Source: Leyella stercorea DSM 18206
Lineage (GTDB): Bacteria; Bacteroidota; Bacteroidia; Bacteroidales; Bacteroidaceae
DNA: 42,449 nt
Direction: 5' to 3'
Assembly: GCF_000235885.1 (NCBI RefSeq)
Contig: NZ_JH379413.1
Span: 30,187-72,635 of the forward strand
The notes under the pieces are model-generated. The model saw nothing but the letters and a program-made list of their open reading frames with translations. It did not search any database and had not been told where the DNA came from. Below, piece by piece: positions 7,670 through 17,000 of the stretch. The position numbers were made by a program, and so were the translations under genes. The number at the start of each line of letters is the position of its first letter. The first letter of the stretch is position 1.

Positions 7670-7699
7670 AAAAGCCGCTGACAGCAGTCAGCGGCTTTT
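7670..7699 (-). terminator. Rho-independent terminator of the nqr operon
   Basis: A perfect 12-bp stem AAAAGCCGCTGA/TCAGCGGCTTTT around a 6-nt loop. It lies 26 bp past the nqrF stop in the direction of nqr transcription and ends in a T run. The symmetrical A/T flanks mean it may also stop transcripts coming from the restriction gene side. Confidence 0.85.
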
Positions 7700-7724
7700 T
7701 GGTAAGTATAAACATAAGGATTGA

Positions 7725-8996
7725 TTATCCGAAGTTGTCGTACATGATGCTCTCCGGGTCTACGCCGAGCGAGTCGAGGTAGTCGGTAACGGTCTTGATG
7801 AGCATTGGAGGTCCGCAGAGGTAGTATTCGCAATCCTCCGGTGCCTCGTGATCCTTCAAGTAGGTGTCGCGGATGCAGTTTACAGCGAAGCCCTCGTAGT
7901 ACTTCACGCCCTGAGCGTCTGCAACGGGGTCCTTGCGGTCGAGCGAGAGGTGGAAGTGGAAGTTCGGGAACTCCTTCTCCAACTCCCAGAAATCCTCAAG
8001 GAAGAACGCCTCGCCGAGAGCACGTGCGCCGTAGAAGAAGTGGAGCTCGCGGTCGGTAGTGTGCAGCGTCTTTGTCATGTGCATGATCTGAGCACGCAGC
8101 GGAGCCATACCAGCACCACCACCAATCCAAATCATCTCCTTGCCAGAAGTGAAGTTCGGGTGGAAGTCGCCGTAAGGACCTGACATCATCACCTTGTCGC
8201 CTGGCTTCAGTGAGAAGATGTACGACGAAGCGATACCGGTCGGTACGTTCTGGAAGCCCACCTGCGGACGTGGCAGGAACGGAGTTGTGGCGATACGCAC
8301 GGTAAGCGTGATGATGTCGCCCTCGTCCGGATAGTTTGCCATTGAGTAGGCACGCACTGTAGGCTCTGGGTTGTGAGCCTTGAGCGAGAAGATGTTGAAC
8401 TTCTCCCATGTGCCGATATACTCCTTGCCGATAAGATCCTTGTCGAAGTCCTTGTCGTAGTCGATGCAGTCGTATGCCGGAATCTTGATCTGTGCGTAAG
8501 AACCAGGAACGAAGTCCATGTGTTCGCCCGGAGGCAGAGCCACCTTGAACTCCTTGATGAATGAAGAAACGTTCTTGTTCGAGATAACCTCGCACTCCCA
8601 TTCCTTAACACCCATAACAGAATCGGGCACCTTGATCTTCATGTCCGACTTCACCTTGCACTGGCATCCCAGACGCCAGTTGTCCTTTATCTGCTTGCGT
8701 GTGAAGTGGGGCTTCTCCGAGTCGAGAATCTCGCCACCACCCTCAAGCACCTGCACCTTACACTGTCCGCAGCTTGCCTTACCGCCGCATGCAGAAGGCA
8801 GGAAGATGCCATTCTCGTTGAGCGTAGTCATCAACGAAGAACCCTGCGGCACGTTGATGGTCTTGTCGCCGTTGATTTCGATGTTGACATTGCCGCTCGG
8901 GCTGAGGAACTTCTTAGCCACGAGAAGGATGACAACCAAGAGGAGTATCACAATAAGGAACACTCCGATACTTGCAAATATAAATGATGTATTCAT
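7725..8996 (-). CDS. nqrF: Na+-translocating NADH:quinone oxidoreductase subunit F
   Basis: A 423-residue electron-input subunit: it oxidises NADH through FAD and passes electrons to a [2Fe-2S] centre facing the cytosol. One membrane anchor at residues about 5-27. The ferredoxin domain has C70-x5-C76-x2-C79-x31-C111. The FAD-binding RAYS motif is at 215-218, the GGGAGMAP nucleotide-binding loop at 292-299 and CGPP with the conserved Cys394 near the C-terminus. Length is usual for the family. It is the last gene of nqrABCDEF, 18 bp after nqrE, with the operon terminator just downstream. Confidence 0.97.
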   Translation of the reverse strand: MNTSFIFASIGVFLIVILLLVVILLVAKKFLSPSGNVNIEINGDKTINVPQGSSLMTTLNENGIFLPSACGGKASCGQCKVQVLEGGGEILDSEKPHFTRKQIKDNWRLGCQCKVKSDMKIKVPDSVMGVKEWECEVISNKNVSSFIKEFKVALPPGEHMDFVPGSYAQIKIPAYDCIDYDKDFDKDLIGKEYIGTWEKFNIFSLKAHNPEPTVRAYSMANYPDEGDIITLTVRIATTPFLPRPQVGFQNVPTGIASSYIFSLKPGDKVMMSGPYGDFHPNFTSGKEMIWIGGGAGMAPLRAQIMHMTKTLHTTDRELHFFYGARALGEAFFLEDFWELEKEFPNFHFHLSLDRKDPVADAQGVKYYEGFAVNCIRDTYLKDHEAPEDCEYYLCGPPMLIKTVTDYLDSLGVDPESIMYDNFG

Positions 8997-9014
8997 AGTG
9001 TTGAGTCCTCCTTA

Positions 9015-9641
9015 TTATATTTTAAGACCAGAGAAGCACATCATAGCCATAGCCATGAGGCCTACAGTGATGAACGTGATACCGAGACCCTGCAGAGGCT
9101 TTGGCACGTCGCTGTACTGGAGCTTCTCGCGGATAGCACCCATTGATACGATGGCGAGTGTCCAACCGATACCGCTACCCAAAGCGTAAACAACAGCGTC
9201 GACAACGTTGCCGATGTACTGTGTGTTAGACGGGTCGAGGTTGATGCGCTGCTGCATGAAGAGCGAAGCACCCATGATGGCGCAGTTAACGGCGATAAGC
9301 GGAAGGAAGATACCCAGAGCTGCATAGAGCGACGGCGAGTATCTCTCGACAATCATCTCCACCAGCTGCACGATACCTGCGATGACAGCGATGAAGAGGA
9401 TGAAACTCAAGTAGGAAAGGTCTACACCATCAACCAAGCAGTCCGGGCCGAGCACCTTTGTCTGCAACAGATAGTCGACAGGCACGGTAACGAGCAACAC
9501 GAACGTAACGGCAAGACCCAATCCCAATGATGTCTTCACGTTCTTCGACACGGCAAGGAACGAACACATGCCGAGGAAGAAGGCGAATATCATGTTGTCC
9601 ACGAAGATGGACCGGAAGAAAAGACTTAATAAATGTTCCAT
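9015..9641 (-). CDS. nqrE: Na+-translocating NADH:quinone oxidoreductase subunit E
   Basis: A 208-residue integral membrane subunit with six hydrophobic segments, homologous to NqrD. Together they form the inverted-repeat membrane pair that holds a [2Fe-2S] cluster. I chose the ATG at 9641 ([13 protein letters not shown]) because family members begin this way and it places the conserved cysteine of [10 protein letters not shown] at position 26. An ATG at 9647, overlapping the nqrD stop by one base (TAATG), adds only two residues and remains possible. The second conserved cysteine is in AVNCAIMG. Confidence 0.95.
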   Translation of the reverse strand: MEHLLSLFFRSIFVDNMIFAFFLGMCSFLAVSKNVKTSLGLGLAVTFVLLVTVPVDYLLQTKVLGPDCLVDGVDLSYLSFILFIAVIAGIVQLVEMIVERYSPSLYAALGIFLPLIAVNCAIMGASLFMQQRINLDPSNTQYIGNVVDAVVYALGSGIGWTLAIVSMGAIREKLQYSDVPKPLQGLGITFITVGLMAMAMMCFSGLKI

Positions 9642-9646
9642 TGTCA

Positions 9647-10273
9647 TTAATTATTTTCCTTGTAAAAATAAGCTCTGTGAACCCATATCACGCAACCGAG
9701 CAGGATGAGCGCCATAGCCGGCATTGTCATCATACCGTTGTTGATGTAGCCTGCGTCGTAAACGCACTGCGGGATGATCTGGAAGCCGAGGAGCGTGCCA
9801 CGACCGAGAAGCTCACGCAGACCGCCTACCACAACGAGGATGTAGGCATAGCCCAGACCGTTGCCCACACCGTCGAGGAACGACGGCCAAGGCTTGTTCT
9901 GCATAGCGAACGCCTCAAGACGACCCATGAGGATACAGTTGGTGATGATAAGACCTACGTATACCGAGAGTTCTACGCTCACGTCGTAAACGAAAGCCTT
10001 CAGCACCTGACTTACGATGGTAACAAGAGCTGCAACCACTACCAACTGCACGATGATACGGATGCGGTTAGGGATTGTGTTGCGGATGATTGAGATAATC
10101 ACGTTTGCGAAGGCTGTAATCACCGTTACGGCAAGACCCATCACGATAGCCGGCTTGAGCTGCGATGTAACAGCGAGAGCCGAGCAGATGCCGAGCACCT
10201 GGACGAGGATAGGGTTGTCGAGGTTCAGAGGATTGGTGAAAGCTGCCTTATTCTCTTTTGAAAACAAACTCAT
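9647..10273 (-). CDS. nqrD: Na+-translocating NADH:quinone oxidoreductase subunit D
   Basis: A 208-residue membrane subunit, paralogous to NqrE. It carries the conserved cysteines expected for the shared membrane-embedded iron-sulfur site: C30 in [11 protein letters not shown] and the cysteine of [15 protein letters not shown]. Six predicted membrane segments. It starts 17 bp after nqrC, and its stop overlaps the possible upstream nqrE start, suggesting translational coupling. Length and order match the standard operon. Confidence 0.95.
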   Translation of the reverse strand: MSLFSKENKAAFTNPLNLDNPILVQVLGICSALAVTSQLKPAIVMGLAVTVITAFANVIISIIRNTIPNRIRIIVQLVVVAALVTIVSQVLKAFVYDVSVELSVYVGLIITNCILMGRLEAFAMQNKPWPSFLDGVGNGLGYAYILVVVGGLRELLGRGTLLGFQIIPQCVYDAGYINNGMMTMPAMALILLGCVIWVHRAYFYKENN

Positions 10274-10290
10274 AATCTTATTTCTCCTCC

Positions 10291-11019
10291 TTATTTAGAT
10301 GTTAAGAATTTTGTGTACTCGCCGAGGCAGTTCTTGAGCATATCGCTCACGCCGTTACATGTGAGTGTAGCACCGGTTACGGCGTCGCACTGTGTAGACG
10401 GGTCTGTCTTCTCGTTCTTCTTCACTACAGAGAGAGCCACGCCATCCTTGCCCTCAGCAAAGACGTGCTTGCCCTTGAACTGGTCCTGCCAAGCGCGTGA
10501 GTCCTTGATTTCTGCGCCCAGACCGGCTGTCTCGCCTTCGTGGTTGAAATAGGCACCGTAAACGGTCTGCTTGTCGGCGTTGAGCGCGATGTAGCCGTTG
10601 ATGCCGCCCCAAAGACCCATACCGTAAACCGGAATGACGTACTTTGTCTCGCCTTCGACGTTGCAGACATAGAGCGCGAGCTTGCCTTCCTTCATCGAAG
10701 CGCTGTTGCAGAGGAAGCCAGTTTCTGTGCCGCCCTGCTTTCCAGCCTCTACTTCCGCACCGTTGCGGTCGATAACCTTGTCGGCTGTCACCACCTTATT
10801 ATATATATCGGTAGCTTCAGCACCGTCGATATCGCGGATGTTGAGCGCAGCGAGAATCTGCTTCTTCTTGTCGAGAGCTACGTTCTCGCCCTGCTGCGGC
10901 TTGAGCGATGAAGACACGAACGCCAGCAAGAATGCCACGATAACGACGATAACTACAGAATATAATATTGTATAAGAATTCGAACTGGTGTTGAATCCTT
11001 TCTTCTTTGTTTCTTCCAT
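10291..11019 (-). CDS. nqrC: Na+-translocating NADH:quinone oxidoreductase subunit C
   Basis: A 242-residue subunit with one N-terminal membrane helix (about 17-37) and a periplasmic FMN-binding domain. The flavinylation motif D-A-V-T-G-A-T-L-T (about 212-220) matches the D-x-x-(S/T)-G-A-T target of ApbE. FMN would be esterified to Thr218. GLGAEI (167-172) is also conserved. It sits 12 bp after nqrB. No apbE gene is in the window, so the flavin transferase must be encoded elsewhere. Confidence 0.95.
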   Translation of the reverse strand: MEETKKKGFNTSSNSYTILYSVVIVVIVAFLLAFVSSSLKPQQGENVALDKKKQILAALNIRDIDGAEATDIYNKVVTADKVIDRNGAEVEAGKQGGTETGFLCNSASMKEGKLALYVCNVEGETKYVIPVYGMGLWGGINGYIALNADKQTVYGAYFNHEGETAGLGAEIKDSRAWQDQFKGKHVFAEGKDGVALSVVKKNEKTDPSTQCDAVTGATLTCNGVSDMLKNCLGEYTKFLTSK

Positions 11020-11031
11020 ATTCCGAGAGTG

Positions 11032-12192
11032 TTATTTGTTGGTTAAACGTTTCATTCGCTTAGAGATGTTCTTCTGCACTACACAGTAGTCGATGAGCGG
11101 AGCGAACATATTCATGAAGAGGATGGCGAGCATCATGCCTTCTGGGTAACCAGGGTTCATCACGCGCACGATAACGGCAACTACACCGATGATTGCGCCG
11201 TACCAGTACTGTCCGCACTGTGTGCGAGCCGATGTTACGGGGTCGGTAGCCATAAACACTGCACCGAAGCAGAAACCGCCGAGCACGAGGTGCTCATACC
11301 ACGCGATATGAGTCATGCCGAGTGCCTCGAAGATGTATGCTGTGACAGCACCGCCTACGAACACGCTGAACATTGTGCGCCAAGAAGCGATGCCTGTCCA
11401 GAGCAGGATAACGGCACCGATGGCGATGGCGATGACACTTGTCTCACCGATTGAGCCTGGGATGAAGCCGAACACCATGTCGGCAAGGCTTGCGTTTGAA
11501 GCCACGCCCTGTGCTATCTCGCCGAGCGGAGTTGCGCAGGTGAAGGTGTCGGGCAGTGTATTGCCCAAGCCGAAGATTGTGTCGTTAGCCACCCAAACTG
11601 CGTCGCCCGACATCTTCGTAGGATAAGAGAAGAAGAGGAACGCACGTGTGATGAGCGCTACGTTGAAGATGTTCATACCTGTTCCACCGAAGATTTCTTT
11701 GCCGATTACAACGGCGAAAGCCACTGCGATGGCGAGTGCCCAGAGCGGACAGCCAATGGGGATGATGAGCGGAATGATGATGCCCGAAACGAGGAAGCCC
11801 TCCTGTATCTCCTCGCCTTTCCACTGTGCCCATGCGAACTCGATGCCGAGGCCCACAACGTAGCTGACGATGATTTTCGGGAGCACCTGCAATGCTCCGT
11901 AGAGGAACATTGAGAAGAAGGAAGCGTCGGCGAGAGCACCTGCTGCCTTATAGTTCTGAAATCCCACATTGTACATACCGAACAGCAGAGCCGGGAGCAA
12001 CGCGATGACAACGAAGCTCATGATACGCTTCGAGTCGATGGCGTCGTGGATGTTTACGCCGGTCTTCGATGTCTGGTTGGGTACAAACAGGAAAGTCTCG
12101 AAGCCGTCGAACAAGCTGCGGAAAGCATGGAGCTTTCCTTCGGGCTCGAAGTTCGGCTTGACATTATTAAGATATTTTCTCAGAAAATTCAT
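11032..12192 (-). CDS. nqrB: Na+-translocating NADH:quinone oxidoreductase subunit B
   Basis: A 386-residue polytopic membrane subunit, the presumed main Na+ pathway, carrying covalent FMN and riboflavin in characterised enzymes. The N-terminal cytosolic segment is followed by about ten hydrophobic helices. The flavinylation site reads D215-T-F-T-C-A-T221-P-L, where the usual motif is S/T-G-A-T: Gly is replaced by Cys219. Thr221 is still in place, so attachment is expected. It lies 27 bp after nqrA and 12 bp before nqrC. Confidence 0.95.
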   Translation of the reverse strand: MNFLRKYLNNVKPNFEPEGKLHAFRSLFDGFETFLFVPNQTSKTGVNIHDAIDSKRIMSFVVIALLPALLFGMYNVGFQNYKAAGALADASFFSMFLYGALQVLPKIIVSYVVGLGIEFAWAQWKGEEIQEGFLVSGIIIPLIIPIGCPLWALAIAVAFAVVIGKEIFGGTGMNIFNVALITRAFLFFSYPTKMSGDAVWVANDTIFGLGNTLPDTFTCATPLGEIAQGVASNASLADMVFGFIPGSIGETSVIAIAIGAVILLWTGIASWRTMFSVFVGGAVTAYIFEALGMTHIAWYEHLVLGGFCFGAVFMATDPVTSARTQCGQYWYGAIIGVVAVIVRVMNPGYPEGMMLAILFMNMFAPLIDYCVVQKNISKRMKRLTNK

Positions 12193-12219
12193 ACTTTTCT
12201 CTTTGTAATTAAATTAAAC

Positions 12220-13572
12220 TTATGCGTTCTCCTTGCGAAGCATGTCGAGACCCTGGCGCACGATGTGCTGCAGTTCGAGCTTCGAAGAGTCAACAAATTC
12301 AGCCAGGGCGAAGTCCTCTGGTGCCACCTCGTAGATGCCGAGCTGCTCCATGCGGTCGATGTCGCCTGCGATGATAGCCTTTATGAGATATTCGCCGTAG
12401 ATGTCCATCGGGAGCACCTTGTCGTACTCGCCGCTCATGATCATGTGGCGCTCGCCACCCTTCACGCGTGCGTCGAGGCTGTACTCCTTCTTCTTGCCGA
12501 AGAGCCAAGAGAAGTAGCTGCGGCTAACGGAGAAGTCGTTGGTGCGCGGAAGTATCCAGCCCAACATCTCGTCTACGTCGTCGCCCTCGGGGATGGCTGT
12601 AATCTCAGATGTGTGTCCGCCTACGTAGTCGGCTGTGGTGCACTTGCGACCTGTGAGCGGGTTGCCGTTGATGAGGCGTACGTGCTCGGTCTTAGCGAGT
12701 TTGCCCTCAACGAGCGAAGAGATAGGCTGACCAACGAGTGCTTCGGTGTAAGCCGGCTCGTTGATTTCGCTGCCTGCTACTGCCACGAGGCGGCGCAGGT
12801 CTACCTTGCCGGTGTTGAACAGACGACCGAAGAAGATAACGGCTGTAGGGTCTACGGTCCAAACCACCTCGCCCTTGTTCACGGGAGCGATGTTGTTCAC
12901 CTGCACGCCCACGTTGCCTGCCGGACAAGCACCGTCGAACACTGTCACCTCTACGTCCTTAGCTCCCGTGAGAGCAGCACTTGTCTGCTGCGCACCGATG
13001 CCGAGATAGGTCTTGGCTACCTTTGCGAGAGCCGACAGACCGGTCTGGAAATCGCGCTCGTTGCCCTCGAGCTCGAACTCGAAGTCGCCGGCAAGTGGCA
13101 TGTCGCGCAATGCGCTCACGAAGATGGCGCGCGGCTTCTGGTCGGGAGTGGTCGACACAGCGTAGGGAAGCTGGTTGATGTAGCCGAACAAGCCGGCATC
13201 AAGCAGAGCCTTCACTACGGCGTCGCCGTCGAGCGAAGCCACTTGTTTCTGACCGAAGTCTACATACTGCTGCTCTTTGTCAGCGTCTACAACCACGCGC
13301 AACACCTTGCGGCGGTCGCCTCTGACCACTGCCGACACTACTCCACTCACCGGTGAGGCGAACTTCACGTCTGTCTGCTTCTTGTTGACAAACAGCGCGT
13401 CGCCGACTTTCACCGTGTCGCCCTCGCGAACGACAACCTTCGGGGTCATGCCTACAAAGTCGTCAGGTACAAGAGCGTACTGAGCACACTTGCCCGAAGA
13501 GAACTTCTGCCGTGCAGCCTTTCCCTTGAGGTTAATGTTCAAGCCCTTGCGTAACTTAATTACATTTGCCAT
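12220..13572 (-). CDS. nqrA: Na+-translocating NADH:quinone oxidoreductase subunit A
   Basis: First gene of the operon: 450 residues, soluble, bound to the cytosolic face and implicated in quinone binding. The start MANVIKLRKGLNINLKGKA is characteristic of NqrA, and the AVVRGDRRKVLRVVVDAD section is typical of its N-terminal domain. No membrane segments. The ATG at 13572 is about 110 bp downstream of a good -7 box. Length is normal for the family. Confidence 0.96.
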   Translation of the reverse strand: MANVIKLRKGLNINLKGKAARQKFSSGKCAQYALVPDDFVGMTPKVVVREGDTVKVGDALFVNKKQTDVKFASPVSGVVSAVVRGDRRKVLRVVVDADKEQQYVDFGQKQVASLDGDAVVKALLDAGLFGYINQLPYAVSTTPDQKPRAIFVSALRDMPLAGDFEFELEGNERDFQTGLSALAKVAKTYLGIGAQQTSAALTGAKDVEVTVFDGACPAGNVGVQVNNIAPVNKGEVVWTVDPTAVIFFGRLFNTGKVDLRRLVAVAGSEINEPAYTEALVGQPISSLVEGKLAKTEHVRLINGNPLTGRKCTTADYVGGHTSEITAIPEGDDVDEMLGWILPRTNDFSVSRSYFSWLFGKKKEYSLDARVKGGERHMIMSGEYDKVLPMDIYGEYLIKAIIAGDIDRMEQLGIYEVAPEDFALAEFVDSSKLELQHIVRQGLDMLRKENA

Positions 13573-13682
13573 AAAATATTTATAGATTATAAGAATATTT
13601 CAGCATAGCTTTTACGCCACCTTCTTGCACAACTCGACACAATCAAGACGGACAAGATTCGGCAACGTGCGGAAATTTCCTA

Positions 13683-13690
13683 CAAAATTA
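13683..13690 (-). promoter_or_regulatory. -7 box (TAATTTTG) for the nqr operon
   Basis: On the minus strand the sequence reads TAATTTTG, about 110 bp before nqrA. A TTTC lies 19 bp upstream at the -33 position, a partial match. It is the only good candidate between nqrA and tamB reading toward nqrA. Confidence 0.6.
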
Positions 13691-13967
13691 ACAAAAATAA
13701 GCGGATTCAGAAAGCAAATGCTCTCTTTTATTTTCGCACACAATTAGTTTTTGAACAGCAAGCGTTTAAAAGTCACAAATATGCAATATGGAGTTTGCAA
13801 ATACAGCAATTTGCGAGGTAAAGTCGATGTCAGAGCGCACTCAGCTTGACTACAAAGAACATAATAAATGAACTTAAGCCATCGTTAACCGTCCGCCATC
13901 CGATCAGATTGCGTTCGGAGCACGATGGTATAAAATCAACTTTCAATCTGGTTTTTCAACGCTTTTA

Positions 13968-13999
13968 TTTGCCATTGTCAATGATTTTACGTAATTTTG
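13968..13999 (+). promoter_or_regulatory. Promoter of tamB
   Basis: TTTG at 13968-13971 and TAATTTTG at 13992-13999 with a 20-bp spacer. Predicted transcription starts about 30 bp before the GTG start at 14037. Confidence 0.75.
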
Positions 14000-14036
14000 C
14001 AAACTCTTTAACTACGACAAACTATAGGTTTCGCAC

Positions 14037-17000
14037 GTGTTCAAACGCACTATCAAGATAATAATATGGACCATTACGGGTCTGTATCTCACCATCGTTA
14101 CGCTTTTGCACATTCCCTTCATACAGAACACTATCGGGGAGTGTGTAGGCGATGCATTGTCTGCGAAGTTGGGCACGAAGGTGAGCATCGGACGCGTTGA
14201 CCTTGGATTTGTCAACCGCATCATTATCGACGACTCGCAGATGCTCGACCAGCAGAACAAGCAGATGCTCACCGTGTCGCGTATCTCGGTGAAGGTGAAC
14301 CTGTTGGCACTTGCCAACGGGCAGATAGAAATCACCTCCGCCCAGTTCTTCGGACTCAATGCTAACCTCTACAAGGCTACGCCAGAGACGAAACCCAACT
14401 TTCAGTTCGTTATAGACTCGCTTGCTTCAAAGGACACCACGAAGCAGCAGACACCTATCAACCTTCAAATCAACTCGCTCATTATCCGCAATAGCTCAGT
14501 GCGCTATCGCCTACTCTCAAGCGCATCGGTAGCTAACCGCTTCTCGCCCAACGACATCGAGGCGCAGAACATCAGTGCCCACTTCATAGTGAACCGCATC
14601 ACCAACGACTCGCTGAACGTGAAGGTGAAACGCCTCTCGCTGAACGAGCGTTGTGGCTTCACGCTGCGCCGCCTTGCGCTCAACGCCATCGTCAGTCGCA
14701 GCGGAGCACAGATAGAGAAGTTGCACCTGGAACTGCCCAATTCGACAATCGAGAGTAAGCGCATAGCAGCCACATACCGCATGAACGGCGATGCACCCGA
14801 CATGCAGTCGCTGCGCTTTGAAGGCACTTTAAACGCATCGCGCATCACACCCCACGACATAGCCTGCTTCGTGCCCCAGTTGCGGAGCTTCGACATGCCA
14901 TTGGCTTTAAGCATTGGCTTCAACGGCACTGGCAACAGCCTGAATGTAAGCCACTTAAACATTGAGAACATCGACCACAGCTTTATCTTCAATGCCAAAG
15001 CTCACGTTCTGCGCAACACCCAAACGATATGGCACGCGGAGGTGAGCCGTCTCTTCGCTTCGAACGAGACTATTGGCTCTGTTTACAAGACCATTACAAG
15101 CAACGAATTGCCCGACATCGTGAACCGCCTCGGCGACGTATCGCTCACCGCAAAAGCCGACGGCACGGATGCCGACGGCTCGCTGAGCACACAGCTCAAC
15201 TGCGCTACAGGCAGCATAAAACTGACGGCTGCAAAGAAGCAGAAGACTCTGCGTGCGCACGTTGAGACACACAAGTTCGAGCTCGGCAAGTTGCTCAACA
15301 GCGACAAAGCTGGCATCGTGTCGCTCTCACTCGACGCACAAGGCAGCTCGAAGGACAACATCGGCGTGAGCGGAAGCATCTACGACATCAGCTTCAACAA
15401 CTACACCTATCGCAACATCAACCTTAAAGCCGACTACATCAATAAAGCACTGAACGGCTCCGCAACCATCGACGACCCCAACCTGCGTGCCACCGTAGAA
15501 GGACTGTTTGAACACCGTAGCCCCACTCCACATCTGCGCGTCACCACCGACGTGCAGACGTTTGCACCTGCTGCGCTCAACATCACAACGAAGTGGAACG
15601 GCGCACAATTCGCCGGCACAGCCACATGCGACATCAAGGGCAGCAACATCAACAATGCGGAGGGACAGATCGACATCGCCGACTTCACGATGCAGAATGC
15701 CGACTCGTGCTACGCCATACGCAACATCAACGTCGAGACAGGCTTCAACGACGGCAACCACTTCCTCAGCCTGAAGAGCGACTTCGGCACAATCGACCTG
15801 AACGGACATTTCAGCTACAGCTCGATTGTAAGGAGCCTGTTGAACCTCGTCGCCGACAAACTACCTACCATACCCGGACTCGAGAAGAAGCCACAGACCG
15901 ACCACAACGACTTCACTATCAATGCGTCGATACAAAACACCGAGTGGCTACAACGACTGTTGGGCGTGCCTCTTGAGATACACCGTCCGCTCAGCCTCAG
16001 CGGTGAGCTCGACGACCGCAATAACAGTATCGACCTGTGGTGCGACGTGCCCTCGTTCACATACGCCGGCACCAACTACCGCGACGCTTACATCAACATC
16101 GAGTCGCCCGGCGACACGCTGAAAGCCGATGTACGCATAAAGAAGATCGCGCAGAACGGCAAGGCATTGGCACTGAAGCTGCGTGCAGGTGCGTTCGACA
16201 ACCATCTGAACACCTCCATGGAGTTCCACAACGACGCACGCCGATCGCTATCGGGCGTGCTGAACACCAGTGCCGTCTTCGCAAAGAACGAAGAGGGCGA
16301 ATCGACAGCATACATCGACATACTCGAATCGCGCACCACCATCGGCGACACAATATGGCACATACACCCTGCACGCGTCACCTACTATAAAGACCACCTC
16401 AACATCGACGGGTTCCACGTTAGTCATGCCAACCAAGAGATAGGCATCGACGGCACCGCGACACACAGCGTTGACGACTCGCTGACCGTGAAACTGAAGA
16501 ACGTGGACGTGAACTACGTGCTCGATCTCATCAACTTCCACTCCGTAGAGTTCGACGGCAGGGCTTCGGGCACAGCACAACTGGCGGGCATCTTCGGCAA
16601 AGCACCGCTCATCAGCTCCGACCTACAGGTAGACCAGTTCAAGTTTGAGGGCGGACGCATGGGCACACTCTTTGCCAAAATCGGCTACAACTCGGAGGAA
16701 GGACGCATCGAATTCGATGCCGTGGCTGAAGACGAGGGCGACCGCCGCACCATCATCGACGGCTACGTGTCGCCACGCAACAAGTACATCGACCTCGGAA
16801 TAAAAGCCGAAGGCACAAGAGCAGAGTTCCTAAGCGGATTCTGCGATAGCTTCATGGACAACATCGATGCCAGCATCAACGGCAAGGTGAACGTGGTGGG
16901 TGCGTTCAAGAACATCAACCTCATCGGAAAGGCGAAAGTAGACGGCAGCGTGCGGCTCACTGCGCTCAATACCACGTATGCTCTGCGTGGCGACTCGGTG

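Larger units (their letters stand above)
13573..14036. other. 464-bp divergent intergenic region nqrA/tamB
   Basis: Contains the nqr -7 box (13683-13690) and the tamB promoter (13968-13999). The ~270 bp between them is AT-rich, with no convincing open frame, RNA gene or strong hairpin. Confidence 0.6.

Noticed and set aside
12046..13356. 436-codon plus-strand open frame opposite nqrA/nqrB
   Set aside because: It is antisense to two unambiguous genes and arises from their codon bias (GC-rich third positions); no recognisable family.
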